A stretch of 62,448 nt of DNA from Succinimonas sp963628765 (GCA_963628765.1 CAVGFV010000099.1:1-62448); one strand, 5' to 3'; counted from the first letter of the stretch, positions 42,601 through 52,126 are shown. Notes: generated by a model not told the origin, from the sequence alone. A program made the numbers and translations.

Positions 42601-43213
42601 CACAGTTTGTGGCAATCACAGGAACATCAGCCTTATTCGCTAAAACTAAAGCTTCCTTGATGTACTTTTCTTCCCCATTTCTACCAATACGGCTTAATTC
42701 AAGATAATAGGAATCAGGATAATACTTCTTATAGAAGGCGATACGCTCTAAAGCTAAATCACTACGATTATTTAAGATGAAATGGCCAATATCGCCATCG
42801 ACGCCACCTGATAGAACAGCCACCCCTTCACAATACTTTTTAAGCCAAGAAAATTTCACACAGAAATTGTAGTCAATGGTCCCTTGACGGTAGCCATCCG
42901 CTTGAAGTTCTACAATATTGCGATAGCCGACCTCATTCAAAGCAAGCATAACCAGGGTAAAAAATTCTTTTTTACCACGGTTAACAGTATCGTCTAAAAC
43001 ACAGAGCTCGATACCAAAAATTGGCTTCATTCCCACTTTAAGGGCACACTCATAGAGCTTTACGGAGTTACACTGATTCATATGGTCCGTAATTGCGAGT
43101 GCTGGCATGCCTAATGCTGCAGCCTTATTTACTACATTCTTGACATCCAAAAGGCCATCACGAATGGAGTAATCGGTATGAACGTGGAGATGCACGTATC
43201 TCAAATCAGCCAT
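39680..43213 (-). CDS. dnaE: DnaE, DNA polymerase III alpha subunit
   Basis: The catalytic subunit of the replicative polymerase, 1177 aa. The N-terminal PHP domain starts YVHLHVHTDYSIRDGL. The palm contains GPGRGSGGGSLVAYAI and the catalytic aspartates in MPDFDVDFCMDNRG. The fingers region has YGFNKSHSAAYALV, and the C-terminal OB domain has FMQGDIVDFTGELMFSLW. The ATG follows AAAGGA. It follows rnhB by 11 bp, the standard lpxB-rnhB-dnaE order. Confidence 0.97.
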   Translation of the reverse strand: MADLRYVHLHVHTDYSIRDGLLDVKNVVNKAAALGMPALAITDHMNQCNSVKLYECALKVGMKPIFGIELCVLDDTVNRGKKEFFTLVMLALNEVGYRNIVELQADGYRQGTIDYNFCVKFSWLKKYCEGVAVLSGGVDGDIGHFILNNRSDLALERIAFYKKYYPDSYYLELSRIGRNGEEKYIKEALVLANKADVPVIATNCVEFAKEEDFEIHRIRVAIQDKVTLADTNWNPPYTPKMYLRSQEEMIELFKDIPEAIENTVYLAERCNVHMHLGKNYLPKFPTGGLTDAEFLKKESYLGLEKRLNFLYPDPVKRAEVRPRYLERLEKELKVIIQMDFPGYFLIVMEFIQWSKAHGIPVGPGRGSGGGSLVAYAIKITDFDPLPYDLLFERFLNPERVSMPDFDVDFCMDNRGLVIQHVADLYGRQSVSQIITFGTLAAKASVKAVARVMGKSYSFGDMLAKMLPKKVNDKLDYTLKEALSEPKDPNDDAAKEFRERYAKDEEIRSVVDIAMRVEGLTTSHGKHAGGVVISPSVITDFAPLMCDEQGLDFKTEFDKHDVEEAGLVKFDFLGLRTLTIIKWALDMINERMKREGKPEVDIRRIDLADHESYEVLKSTETTAVFQLESKGMRELIGKLQPDCFEDIIALVALYRPGPLGCGLVDNFVNRKHGKEKIAYPDPKFEHKCLEPILKPTYGVIIYQEQVMQIAQAMAGYSLGGADILRRAMGKKQMDVMQKQRAKFRKGAEDKGIDGDLAMKIFDMVEKFAKYGFNKSHSAAYALVCFQTLWLKTHFPAEFLAAMMTADKEITDKVVVYVNECRRLGIPVVPPNINEGEVHFIVNKEGHVVFSLGAIKGVGEAPVTAIMEERKKRPFTSIFDLCRRIDGRYMTRRVLEALIKAGALDKIGPHRAALMACVDSAIKLNSQATQDRATGEMDLFGGGNFDAFNDPPYPKVKPYPDKVNLDGEIETLGLYLTGHPMNRYREEALNFSTSCINDLRPEARGFGNEDRHRVTAVGVVNHLEFRTTKSGQKFMQGDIVDFTGELMFSLWRDDYEKYKDILHDDMLVVVQGSVGYDNYNKKNKIFVNEIIDVIQARERYGKSLRLKLSDNVLKKCGGVSEIHKILERYPGKMPIEVLYETNAGAMVIPSKICVEPCDELLDDLKYILNGQAAVAYQTL

Positions 43214-43224
43214 TATCCTTTCTC

Positions 43225-43899
43225 CTAAAAAAGCTCACCACTTTTTCCAGAAATTAATACTTCGTCCACAAAATGCCCAGCATTCTTAGCGAGAATCTCT
43301 TGCACCGGGCGGTAACTCCTTCGGTAGCATTTCAAAACGCCATACTTTTGAATAGCCTCTAAATGCGCTTGGGTAGGATACCCTTTATGTTTTGCAAAGC
43401 CATAATTTGGAAATTCCGTATCGAGTTTCTTAAGCTCACGATCCCGGGTGACCTTAGCTAAGATAGAAGCCGCACTTATTTCCGGAACTCTTGCATCGCC
43501 TTTTACTACCGCAAGAGCTGGTATCCCGAGATTTTTCGGAACCTTATTACCATCTACTAGCACCATGCCTGGCTTTACTGAGAGAGCTTTAACTGCACGT
43601 TCCATGGCGAGCATAGAGGCCCACAAAATATTAAGGTTATCGATTTCTTCAGGAGTCGCTTCCCCAATACCAAATGCTAATGCTTTTTCACAAATTTCCT
43701 CAAAAAGCATCTCGCGCTTCTTTTCAGAAAGCTTTTTAGAATCATTTAATCCTTGAATAGGACGCTTAGGATCTAGAATTACTGCTCCCGCCACCACATT
43801 ACCCACCAAGGGGCCACGTCCAGCTTCATCAGTTCCAGCAAACATTAATCCCGAATCTAATGGAGGATATTCAAAGGGAGGAAAAATTATAGATGACAC
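43225..43899 (-). CDS. rnhB: RNase HII
   Basis: RNase HII cuts at ribonucleotides in DNA and removes RNA from hybrids. Catalytic acidic residues lie in FAGTDEAGRGPLVGNVV (DE pair) and in MVLVDGNKVP, with later ISAASILAKVTRDREL and GYPTQAHLEAI. The frame opens at a TTG (43926); the GTG at 43899 has AAGGAG 5 nt upstream and is preferred (224 aa). It lies between lpxB and dnaE. Confidence 0.93.
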   Translation of the reverse strand: MSSIIFPPFEYPPLDSGLMFAGTDEAGRGPLVGNVVAGAVILDPKRPIQGLNDSKKLSEKKREMLFEEICEKALAFGIGEATPEEIDNLNILWASMLAMERAVKALSVKPGMVLVDGNKVPKNLGIPALAVVKGDARVPEISAASILAKVTRDRELKKLDTEFPNYGFAKHKGYPTQAHLEAIQKYGVLKCYRRSYRPVQEILAKNAGHFVDEVLISGKSGELF

Positions 43900-43983
43900 A
43901 CAAGCTCCTTGAAAGCAAAAATCCAAAGGAAGTTCTCGATCTTAAATTGTTTTCACAAATAGGTAAAGGAAATAAATTAGCTG

Positions 43984-45153
43984 TTATTTTTCAGCTTGTT
44001 GAATTACAGCTTCCGCAGCAAGAACATCGGAATTGATACGGAGCTTACGATGGATCTTAGAAAATTCCAACATCTGATCGCGGTTTTCACTTGTATAAAT
44101 GCGTCTTACTTCTTCACAGATATTGTCCGGTGTGCAATCATCTTGAATGAGTTCAGGAACAATACGTCTACCTGCTAAAAGATTTGGAAGGGAATAGTTA
44201 TCAACCTTAAGAACACGACGCCCGATCATAGCAGTCACTCTACTTACTATGTAGCAAACTACCATACGTTTCTTTAATAGCATGGCTTCAAGAGTGGCTG
44301 TTCCGGAAGCTAAAATTACCGCATTAGATGCCGCCATAACCTCTTGGGACTTACCGATCCAAATATTAAGAGGGATATTAGGAGCATGTTCCTTCCAAAG
44401 TTTACTTATAAGCTTGGCTTTTTCTAAACTAGTAGCCGCACAGATAAAACGCATCACGGGGAAGGTTTTTTGTAAAAGATACGCTGCTTCGGCAAATTCA
44501 GGTGTTAGGAAGGTGATTTCGGCAGTTCGGCTACCTGGCATAATTGCAGTAACCTGGTTGCTCTTAAAGGCATCTTCTGTAAATCCCAAAGCAATTCTTG
44601 CTGCAGTCATGGAGGATTCCATCGGAATCTCACGCGCGAGACGGTGCCCTACATAGGTACAAGGAGCATCGTATTTATCGTAAAACTCTTTTTCAAAAGG
44701 CAGGATAGAAAGCACCATATCGGTAGCTTCTTTGATTTTAAAGATTCTCCCAGTACGCCAAGCCCAAACAGATGGACTCACGTAATGCACAGTATGAATA
44801 CCGGCTTTCTTTAGAAAAAGCTCCACATCCAAATTAAAGTCGGGAGCATCAATACCCACAAAGACATCTGGGTGGACTTCAAGGATCTGCTTTTTGAAAA
44901 TTTTTCTGAGTTTTAGAAGTCTAAATAAGGATTTTAGAACTTCCCCTATTCCCATAACAGAAAGCTCCTCCATATCGTAGAGTTGCATTCCTCTGCTACC
45001 CACCGCATCTCGAATTAGAGGTCCAAAAATACCAATAAAGGTCGCTTTAGGATCTCTTACGAGAATTTCACGTATAAGCCCAGCTCCTAGAGCGTCTCCA
45101 GAAGCTTCACAGGCTGCTAGTGCATAAATATGGGAACGGTTTTCTGTTGTCAT
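43984..45153 (-). CDS. lpxB: LpxB, lipid-A-disaccharide synthase
   Basis: LpxB condenses UDP-2,3-diacylglucosamine with lipid X to make the lipid A disaccharide. The 389-aa product (GT19) has YALAACEASGDALGAGLI, PDVFVGIDAPDFNLDVE, YVSPSVWAWRTGRIFKI and ILASGTATLEAMLLKK. Its ATG directly follows the lpxA stop (TAAATG), so the two are coupled. Confidence 0.96.
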   Translation of the reverse strand: MTTENRSHIYALAACEASGDALGAGLIREILVRDPKATFIGIFGPLIRDAVGSRGMQLYDMEELSVMGIGEVLKSLFRLLKLRKIFKKQILEVHPDVFVGIDAPDFNLDVELFLKKAGIHTVHYVSPSVWAWRTGRIFKIKEATDMVLSILPFEKEFYDKYDAPCTYVGHRLAREIPMESSMTAARIALGFTEDAFKSNQVTAIMPGSRTAEITFLTPEFAEAAYLLQKTFPVMRFICAATSLEKAKLISKLWKEHAPNIPLNIWIGKSQEVMAASNAVILASGTATLEAMLLKKRMVVCYIVSRVTAMIGRRVLKVDNYSLPNLLAGRRIVPELIQDDCTPDNICEEVRRIYTSENRDQMLEFSKIHRKLRINSDVLAAEAVIQQAEK

Positions 45154-45942
45154 TTATCTGCAGATACCACGGGTGCTTTCTTTAAGGAAATCCACAAGAA
45201 GCTGAACAGATGGCTCTTGTTCAACAAGAGGAGCAAGCTTTTCAATAGCTTCTTCAATGGTCTTACTTTCCTTGTAGACTACCATATATGCGTGACGAAT
45301 TATAGAAATTGCTTCTGGAGAAAAGCCACGTCTCTTAAGACCTTCCTTATTGATACCAAATGGCTTGGCATAATGACCTGCAGCCATTACAAAAGGAGGT
45401 ACGTCTTGGTTAAGAGCTGCCATTCCAGCGATAAATGCATGATCACCTACACGACCAAACTGATGGATTGCCGCAAGGCCACCAAAAATTACCCAATTAC
45501 CGATAGTAACGTGTCCAGCAAGGGTAGCATTATTAGCGAAAATACAGTCATCACCAACCTGACAGTCATGAGCTACGTGTACATTAACCATCAAAAGGTT
45601 TCTACTACCAACACGAGTTACAGTAGAGCCTTGAACAGTGCCTCTATGTAAAGTACAGTGTTCACGGATTACATTGTCATCGCCAACTTCAAGATAGGTT
45701 CTTTCACCGTTATATTTCTTGTCTTGGCAATCTTCACCCAAAGTAGCGAATTGGAAAATCTTGTTTCTCTTGCCAAGCTTCATAGGACCACGTAGCACAC
45801 AATGTGACGCAATCTGGGTATCGGCACCAATTTCAACTTCCGGGCCAATCCAAGTCCAAGGTCCAACTTTTACCCCCGGTCCTATAATAGCATCGGGACT
45901 AACAATAGCTTCTGGATGAATAACAGCAGTGCTGTCGATCAT
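45154..45942 (-). CDS. lpxA: LpxA, UDP-GlcNAc acyltransferase
   Basis: LpxA performs the first acylation of lipid A synthesis. The 262-aa product is a left-handed beta-helix of hexapeptide repeats (IHPEAIVSPDAIIGPGVKVG) with the catalytic histidine in MVNVHVAHDCQVGDDC and the C-terminal helical domain (FGINKEGLKRRGFSPEAI). It follows fabZ by 23 bp. Confidence 0.97.
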   Translation of the reverse strand: MIDSTAVIHPEAIVSPDAIIGPGVKVGPWTWIGPEVEIGADTQIASHCVLRGPMKLGKRNKIFQFATLGEDCQDKKYNGERTYLEVGDDNVIREHCTLHRGTVQGSTVTRVGSRNLLMVNVHVAHDCQVGDDCIFANNATLAGHVTIGNWVIFGGLAAIHQFGRVGDHAFIAGMAALNQDVPPFVMAAGHYAKPFGINKEGLKRRGFSPEAISIIRHAYMVVYKESKTIEEAIEKLAPLVEQEPSVQLLVDFLKESTRGICR

Positions 45943-45965
45943 AAGAAACTCCCCCTACTCAAATC

Positions 45966-46436
45966 TTAATCACGACGCTTAGCACACATAAGTTCTGCAG
46001 AGCAGACTTCGTGGCCATCAACTGAAGCAACTCCAGTAAATTTAGCGATGCCGCGACGTTCTTTCAAATATTCTACGTCTAGGATCAACTGGTCACCTGG
46101 TAATACAGGACGCTTAAAACGTGCATGATCAATTGAAGCAAAATAATAAAGTTCGTCAGGTTGTGGCTTACCAACCATGGTAAAAGCTAAAATACCTGTA
46201 GCTTGCGCCATAGCTTCAAGAATAAGAACTCCAGGAAGAACTGGCTTTCCTGGGAAGTGTCCCTGGAAAAACGGCTCATTGATAGATACATTCTTTAATC
46301 CACGTAAAGTCTTATGTTCGCCTTCGATGTTATAGCTTAATACGCGATCCACCAAAAGAAACGGATAACGATGCGGAAGTAAATTAAGAATTTGTTGAAT
46401 ATTCAAATCCAAAGCAGGGGTATTAGTATCGCTCAC
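45966..46436 (-). CDS. fabZ: FabZ, 3-hydroxyacyl-ACP dehydratase
   Basis: FabZ dehydrates 3-hydroxyacyl-ACP in fatty acid elongation and competes with LpxA for hydroxymyristoyl-ACP. The 156-aa hot-dog fold has the catalytic region LLPHRYPFLLVDRVL and FQGHFPGKPVLPGVLILEAMA. The start is a GTG (46436); AAGAGA just upstream is a close-set Shine-Dalgarno. It lies between lpxD and lpxA, as is standard. Confidence 0.95.
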   Translation of the reverse strand: MSDTNTPALDLNIQQILNLLPHRYPFLLVDRVLSYNIEGEHKTLRGLKNVSINEPFFQGHFPGKPVLPGVLILEAMAQATGILAFTMVGKPQPDELYYFASIDHARFKRPVLPGDQLILDVEYLKERRGIAKFTGVASVDGHEVCSAELMCAKRRD

Positions 46437-46457
46437 TTCTCTTATTCCTTACTTTTA

Positions 46458-47513
46458 TCACTTTTTTTCGTCTGTATTTTTTGCATCATTTGGAAGTAAA
46501 GAGCCGATTTTCTTCTCTAAAGCTACCAAACGATTATAAATATCGCCAATTTGGTACAATCTTACTAGTGTACGCCACCATTTAGAGGCCTCCATTACTG
46601 GGAGGAAGGAATGGTATTTACCAGGTTTATCAATATCGCTTCCTACTTGACCTAATACCTGAACGCCATCACACACCTTAAGATGTCCATTAAATACTGA
46701 AGTACCACCTACAATACAGTATTTACCAAGTTCTACACTGCCGGCTAGCACTGTGGCACCAGCAATGGCTGTACCATAGCCAATCTTATCATTATGGGCA
46801 ATTTGTACTTGGTTGTCTATTATAACATTGTCCGCAATAACGGTATCGTCGACAGCACCACGATCCACTGTTGTGGAGGCACCGATTTCTACGCGGTTAC
46901 CTATTACTACGCGACCGAGCTGAGGGATCTTTACCCACTCACCTCTTTCATTGGCATAACCAAAGCCATCAGAACCAATAACACAACCTGATTGGAAGAG
47001 GCAGTTATCACCTACCACGCAGTCATGGTAAATTGAAACATTGGCCCATAATTTGGTATTTTTGCCAATTACAGTATTCTTTCCTACAAAGCAGTTTGGT
47101 CCAATTTGAGCACCAGAACCAATCTTTGCACCAGCTTCAATCACAGCATTAGCTCCAATAGCAGCATCTGGCGCTATTTCAGAGCTAGGATCTACAACAG
47201 CTGAAGGATGTATCCCTATAGCTGCACTTCTCGGAGTCGTATCAAACATCTGTGCAACTTTTGCAAAAGCTACATAAGGATCTGACACCACTATATAGTT
47301 AATCTTTACATCAGGTAGCACATCGTTCTCTTTTACAAGAACTGCACCTGCCTTAGTGGAGGCAAGATATTTCAGCATTTTTTTATCGGACAAAAAACTT
47401 ATTTCGTCAGGATTAGCAGTGTGAAGATTCGCAATCTTATTCACAACTGTTTCATCATTACCGATGATTTTGCCACCTAATTTTTCAGCAATATCTTTAA
47501 TTAGCATGCTCAT
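46458..47513 (-). CDS. lpxD: LpxD, UDP-3-O-acylglucosamine N-acyltransferase
   Basis: LpxD adds the N-linked acyl chain in lipid A synthesis. The N-terminal uridine-binding domain (IAEKLGGKIIGNDE, EISFLSDKKMLKYL) is followed by hexapeptide repeats with the catalytic histidine in VQIAHNDKIGYGTAI. The 351-aa length is usual. The ATG follows AAGGGG. A C-terminal helix ends the protein. Confidence 0.96.
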   Translation of the reverse strand: MSMLIKDIAEKLGGKIIGNDETVVNKIANLHTANPDEISFLSDKKMLKYLASTKAGAVLVKENDVLPDVKINYIVVSDPYVAFAKVAQMFDTTPRSAAIGIHPSAVVDPSSEIAPDAAIGANAVIEAGAKIGSGAQIGPNCFVGKNTVIGKNTKLWANVSIYHDCVVGDNCLFQSGCVIGSDGFGYANERGEWVKIPQLGRVVIGNRVEIGASTTVDRGAVDDTVIADNVIIDNQVQIAHNDKIGYGTAIAGATVLAGSVELGKYCIVGGTSVFNGHLKVCDGVQVLGQVGSDIDKPGKYHSFLPVMEASKWWRTLVRLYQIGDIYNRLVALEKKIGSLLPNDAKNTDEKK

Positions 47514-47537
47514 ATCTTGCCCCTTAAGCCAACAAAA

Positions 47538-48047
47538 TTACTTTGACTTGCTTACGATGCTGATTACTTCATCAGAAATTTCGAGAGATTCATCTCCAAG
47601 ATATACAGCACCTTCTGAACGTAAAACTACAGAAAGATTCTTCTTCTTAGCAACTTCATCAATAGCGCTCTGAACAGTCTTATTGATTTCAGCCTGTTCT
47701 TTAGCAGTGAGCTTCTGTTCTGCTTCACGGAATTCAGAAACTTTAACCTTCATTTCTGCATCGAGCATCTGAAGTTCACGCTGCTTCTTTAAAGAATCAT
47801 TCTGGCTAATCTTTGGATCAGAAAGAGCCTTCTGGATTGCCTTGTAATCATTTTCCATCTTTTCTAAAGCGCGTCTCTTAGAATCAAGAGCACTCTGAAT
47901 CTTATTCTGTGCAGCCTTGGTCTGAGGGATCTTTGACATTACGTAGCCGTAATTGAAAAGACCAATATTGATATCCTTAGCTTCTGCTGATACTGAACCA
48001 GCGATTAAAGCTGCAGAAACAAGTGCAGAAGTTAGTAATTTCTTCAT
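47538..48047 (-). CDS. skp: Skp (OmpH), periplasmic chaperone
   Basis: Skp holds unfolded outer-membrane proteins on the way to BamA. The 169-aa product has a signal peptide (cleavage likely after VSA near 22), then the trimerisation strand INIGLFNYGYVMSKIPQ and a long charged coiled-coil arm (LQMLDAEMKVKVSEFREAEQ). It sits between bamA and lpxD in the conserved order. The ATG follows AAAGGA. No sigma-E promoter was found directly upstream. Confidence 0.92.
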   Translation of the reverse strand: MKKLLTSALVSAALIAGSVSAEAKDINIGLFNYGYVMSKIPQTKAAQNKIQSALDSKRRALEKMENDYKAIQKALSDPKISQNDSLKKQRELQMLDAEMKVKVSEFREAEQKLTAKEQAEINKTVQSAIDEVAKKKNLSVVLRSEGAVYLGDESLEISDEVISIVSKSK

Positions 48048-48238
48048 TGCAATTTCCTTTTATAATAACGTGCAGAAAGAACTGCATTTTTTACTAAAAT
48101 AGGTATGTTAAACTGCAACATTCCTAATTTTTTGCCTTTAAGTAAAAGTGAGAATTTGTATCCTCACCTCCACTAATTTTATAAAGCCTAACTTAGTTAA
48201 CGCAAATTCATATTATACACATGAATATAGGCTTTATA

Positions 48239-48273
48239 TGATCTTGTATCTTTGGCATTGCGATACAAGATCA
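48239..48273. terminator. 11-bp inverted repeat after bamA
   Basis: TGATCTTGTAT (48239-48249) and its complement (48263-48273), 13-base loop, 8 bp past the bamA stop. There is no strong T tract on minus, so it may weaken rather than stop transcription into skp, or protect the bamA mRNA end. The rest of 48048-48238 shows nothing I can assign. Confidence 0.5.
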
Positions 48274-48281
48274 AGTTCTAA

Positions 48282-50756
48282 CTAAAATGTCTTACCTAAA
48301 CTGAAACTAAAGAATTCGGTACGGTCACCATCCTGTTTCTTAAGAGGACGTGCCAAGGTGAAACCGATAGGCCCCATAGGAGACACCCAAATAAGGGTAG
48401 CACCCGCAGACATTCTGTACTTCATAGGATCTGAGAAGTCGTAAATATAGTTACAACGTCCGAAACACTGACCAATAGCATCCTTGTCATAGGAGGTATC
48501 CCAAACGGAACCCACATCGAGGAACAAGGTAGTTCTTAGTGAGGTTTCATAACCTTCAGAGGCAAAAGGAGTCGGCACTACGAGCTGGAGACTTCCTGCA
48601 ACAATTGCGTTACCACCCACGGCTTCTCTAGTACCCATAACACCCATATTACCCATCATAAAGGTATTATAAAGTGCCTTAGGCCCCGCAGAGTTATATT
48701 TAAAGCCTCGGAGCCATTCATCACCGCCCACATAATAGTTTTCAAAGAATGGGAAGATTTCATCTTTACCATCTTTCTTACCATAACCATTACCATAGCC
48801 CGCTTTCGCACGGAAATTAATTATGTAGTGGCGCTCTTTATCTAGAGGGAAGAAGTGGGTGGTATCGGCACCGGCCTTATAAAACTTGGTATCAGAGCCT
48901 GGTACAGCAATAGTGCCATAAACACTTTGACGACTACCATCGGTTGGTAAAATAGCACGGTCTAAGTAATTTCTACTGTAGCTAATACCAGCCTTATAGT
49001 TTTGGAAAATAACCTTACCATTCTTGGTATTGTCAGAAGCGTATAAATCCCAGAATTTCTGTACTTGAATATAGGAGTTAGTCTGAGAAAGACGGTTATG
49101 TTCATATCCCAGGCTGTAACTTATGAAATTATGTTCATCTAGAGGGTAACCTAGGGTTAAACTACCACCAAATTTTTCATTGGTATAGTCAACGATATTA
49201 GCATCACCCGCTTCGAATTTTTCATAAAAGATATTACCACCAAGACTAACCCCATCTACAGTAAAGTAAGGTTCATTGTAGTTAAGGTCAATCTTTTGGT
49301 CATACTTATTGGTATTGATGGCAATACTAGCGCGGCCACCGTAACCCAAGAAGTTATCCTGAGAAATTTCACCATTAAGGTTAATACCAGTTTCAGTACC
49401 AAAACCAATACCAGCCTTAATAGAACCCGTAGGACGTTCCTTCACAGTGGTAACTACTTCAACGGTATCGCCATCGGTACCAGTTTTTTGGGTGGTGATA
49501 TCTACTTTTTCAAAGAAGCCTAACTGATCCAATCTTCTCTTAGAAGTATTGATAGCTTCGTTAGAAAGCCAAGTGCCATCCATTTGACGCATTTCACGAC
49601 GAATAACTTCGTCGGTAGTTACGGTATTACCAACAATCTTCACATCGGTAACATAAACTCTGCGGCCTGGTTCTACTGCAAAATTCAGCGATACCAACTT
49701 GTTTTCATCATCGATCACAGGAATGGCATGCACCTTGGTATAGGCATAACCAAACTTACCCATGTAATTGGTCAAAAGCTCTTCGGTGTGAGAAACCTGA
49801 GCCGCATCGTAAGTTTCACCAGATTCTAGAGGAATAAGTTTTTCCATTTCCTCTTTGTGGCCATAGGTCTCGCCGATAACTTGGAATTTATCAAAGTTAT
49901 ATTGGTCACCTTCGTTGATAGCGATACTTAAATAGATACCTTTTCTATCAGGAGTTACTTCAACTCTAGTAGAATCAACCTTAAAACGTACATAACCACG
50001 ATTCATGTAATATGAGCGTAAGGTTTCTAAGTCACCATTAAATTTCTGTGCCTGGAAGGTTCTATCTGCAATAAAGTTCCACCAAGGCACATGATCTCTA
50101 AGTTCTAGTTGGGCTAACAGTTTTTCTTCTGGGAAACTCTTGTTACCCACAATGTTGATCTGTTCAATCTTGGCACTCACTCCTTCAGTGAAATTAAACT
50201 TTACATCCACACGGTTACGTGGCAAGTACACTAGGATGGTACTAACCTTGGCTTGATAGCGACCGGTACTGGTGTAGTAATCTTCCAAAGAGCTTTCAAG
50301 CTCTTTAAGATTTTCTACATTAAGGATTTCACCTGTTTTAACGTTCTGAGCTTTAATGATTTCATCAAGCTGTTCTTCTTTAATCGCAGAGTTACCAGCA
50401 TAAGTAACGTTAACGATAGTTGGACGTTCTTTAACGTTAATAACTAGGGTGCCATTATCTTTATAAGAAGCACTAACATCATCGAAGTTATTAGTCTTAA
50501 AAACCTTTTTCAGCGCAAGTGAGATATCTTCCTTAGTAACATCATCACCAGCCTGTATCGGAAGTGCTAATAAAACAGCTCCCTTAGTAACACGATAAAG
50601 ACCTTTTACTTCAATATCATTTATATGCATGAGAGCTGGTACTGACTGTGAAACAGAAGCACCTGTTCCATTCGACGAATCCTGAGCATTTGCGGCATAA
50701 GCAAATGTTCCCGTCATTGCAATACATAACCCCAAGGCCAGCTTAGTAAGCGACAT
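48282..50756 (-). CDS. bamA: BamA, outer-membrane beta-barrel assembly protein
   Basis: BamA inserts beta-barrel proteins into the outer membrane. The 824-aa product has a signal peptide (cleavage near AYA, residue 21), five POTRA domains (about 45-430; for example INDIEVKGLYRVTKGAVLLA and VTDVKIVGNTVTTDEVI) and a 16-strand Omp85 barrel with the WLRGF motif of the L6 loop. It ends with phenylalanine (FFSFSLGKTF), the C-terminal barrel signal. It follows rseP by 8 bp. Confidence 0.96.
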   Translation of the reverse strand: MSLTKLALGLCIAMTGTFAYAANAQDSSNGTGASVSQSVPALMHINDIEVKGLYRVTKGAVLLALPIQAGDDVTKEDISLALKKVFKTNNFDDVSASYKDNGTLVINVKERPTIVNVTYAGNSAIKEEQLDEIIKAQNVKTGEILNVENLKELESSLEDYYTSTGRYQAKVSTILVYLPRNRVDVKFNFTEGVSAKIEQINIVGNKSFPEEKLLAQLELRDHVPWWNFIADRTFQAQKFNGDLETLRSYYMNRGYVRFKVDSTRVEVTPDRKGIYLSIAINEGDQYNFDKFQVIGETYGHKEEMEKLIPLESGETYDAAQVSHTEELLTNYMGKFGYAYTKVHAIPVIDDENKLVSLNFAVEPGRRVYVTDVKIVGNTVTTDEVIRREMRQMDGTWLSNEAINTSKRRLDQLGFFEKVDITTQKTGTDGDTVEVVTTVKERPTGSIKAGIGFGTETGINLNGEISQDNFLGYGGRASIAINTNKYDQKIDLNYNEPYFTVDGVSLGGNIFYEKFEAGDANIVDYTNEKFGGSLTLGYPLDEHNFISYSLGYEHNRLSQTNSYIQVQKFWDLYASDNTKNGKVIFQNYKAGISYSRNYLDRAILPTDGSRQSVYGTIAVPGSDTKFYKAGADTTHFFPLDKERHYIINFRAKAGYGNGYGKKDGKDEIFPFFENYYVGGDEWLRGFKYNSAGPKALYNTFMMGNMGVMGTREAVGGNAIVAGSLQLVVPTPFASEGYETSLRTTLFLDVGSVWDTSYDKDAIGQCFGRCNYIYDFSDPMKYRMSAGATLIWVSPMGPIGFTLARPLKKQDGDRTEFFSFSLGKTF

Positions 50757-50764
50757 ACTTTAAA

Positions 50765-52117
50765 TTACCACGAAAAATATAGATCATTGAAAACTGCCAA
50801 TGCCATAAGCGAGAAGAGAAGAATCATCCCAATAATCATCAACTTATTCAATAGCGCTTCAGGAAGAGGTTTACCGGCAATGGCTTCAACTGTATAGAAG
50901 AACAGATGCCCACCATCCAATACCGGAACCGGCAGTAAATTAAGAATACCTAAGTTTACACTTATAAGAGCCATAAAGCTCAAAAAAAATGTGAATCCCA
51001 TTCTAGCAGTTAATCCTGCTCCCTTGGCAATGCCTACCGGACCAGAAATATTTTTAGGAGAGATATCACCTGAGATAAACTTTTTCATAAAGCGTAAGGT
51101 AACTACGCTCATATCCCAAGTCTTGAACCAACTCCCAGTAACTGCATCTAAGAAATCGTATTTTCTAACAAAGGAAACGCCAGGGACCTCATCAATATTA
51201 GGCATAATTCCCGCATAGCCCTTAACCTTTCCTTCAGAATCGGTTTTAGAACTTGGAACTAAAGTGAGATCAACGTTTCCAGTAGCTCTCTTTACCTTAA
51301 GCTGAATTGCTTTTTCAGGATGGGTTTTAATATGTTGACTAAAGTCATCCCAGCTTTTGTAAGGAGTATCGTCATAGCTTAAGATTTCATCGTCAGCCTG
51401 AAGTCCAGCTTTTTCAGCAGCCGATCCTGATTCTACCAAGTTAATACGAGCAGAAACGCTATAGGTCATTGGCTTTAGACCAATAGACTCAAAGAGCTTA
51501 CGATCACCAGGTTCTAGCTTCCAATCTGATAAAGAAATGGAAAGATTTCGTTCTGCCTCTACACCTTTGTTACCAGAAACCACAATAGGAACATTCGCAT
51601 CCCCGATATGGCTTATTAAAGCATAGAGAGATTCTTCAATATCGACAGTCTTACTACCATCAACCTCGAGAATAAGGTCTCCAGTTTTAAAACCGGACTT
51701 CTCGGCAATACTGTCAGGAATAATCTCAAAAACCGGCTTTAAATCAGGAATTCCCATTACAAAAACAGTGCAATAAAGAATCCAGGCTAAGACAATATTA
51801 TTAAAAGGTCCCGCAAAAACAATCAAAAATCTTTGCCATACCTTTTTGGAACAGAAAGCTTCGTGCTCACGCCCCTTTTCTAAGTTATCCTTAGATTCAC
51901 CGTACATTTTCACATAGCCACCAAAAGGCAACAATGACAAAGAATACTCCGTGCCATTCTTACCCTTGACGGTAAAAAGTCTTGGTCCAAAGCCTAAGGA
52001 AAATCTTTCGACATATACACCCATAAGGCGAGCCATAAAGAAATGCCCCGCCTCATGAATAGCAATCAGAATTCCAAGAGCTACGCAGAAATAAAAAATG
52101 TTACCTAGAATATCCAT
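50765..52117 (-). CDS. rseP: RseP, site-2 intramembrane zinc protease
   Basis: RseP makes the second cut of the anti-sigma factor RseA, releasing sigma-E under envelope stress. The 450-aa product has the zinc site IAIHEAGHFFMARLMG near residue 22, two PDZ domains (PDSIAEKSGFKTGDLILEVDG and VESGSAAEKAGLQADDEIL) and the C-terminal NLLPVPVLDGGHLFFYTVE. Its presence implies a sigma-E pathway, relevant to the two candidate sigma-E sRNAs near 38 kb. Confidence 0.96.
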   Translation of the reverse strand: MDILGNIFYFCVALGILIAIHEAGHFFMARLMGVYVERFSLGFGPRLFTVKGKNGTEYSLSLLPFGGYVKMYGESKDNLEKGREHEAFCSKKVWQRFLIVFAGPFNNIVLAWILYCTVFVMGIPDLKPVFEIIPDSIAEKSGFKTGDLILEVDGSKTVDIEESLYALISHIGDANVPIVVSGNKGVEAERNLSISLSDWKLEPGDRKLFESIGLKPMTYSVSARINLVESGSAAEKAGLQADDEILSYDDTPYKSWDDFSQHIKTHPEKAIQLKVKRATGNVDLTLVPSSKTDSEGKVKGYAGIMPNIDEVPGVSFVRKYDFLDAVTGSWFKTWDMSVVTLRFMKKFISGDISPKNISGPVGIAKGAGLTARMGFTFFLSFMALISVNLGILNLLPVPVLDGGHLFFYTVEAIAGKPLPEALLNKLMIIGMILLFSLMALAVFNDLYFSW

Positions 52118-52126
52118 GTCTTAGGT

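Noticed and set aside
48048..48281. Sigma-E promoter for skp, as in the E. coli bamA-skp region
   Set aside because: No GAACTT-N16-TCTAA pattern on the minus strand in this gap.
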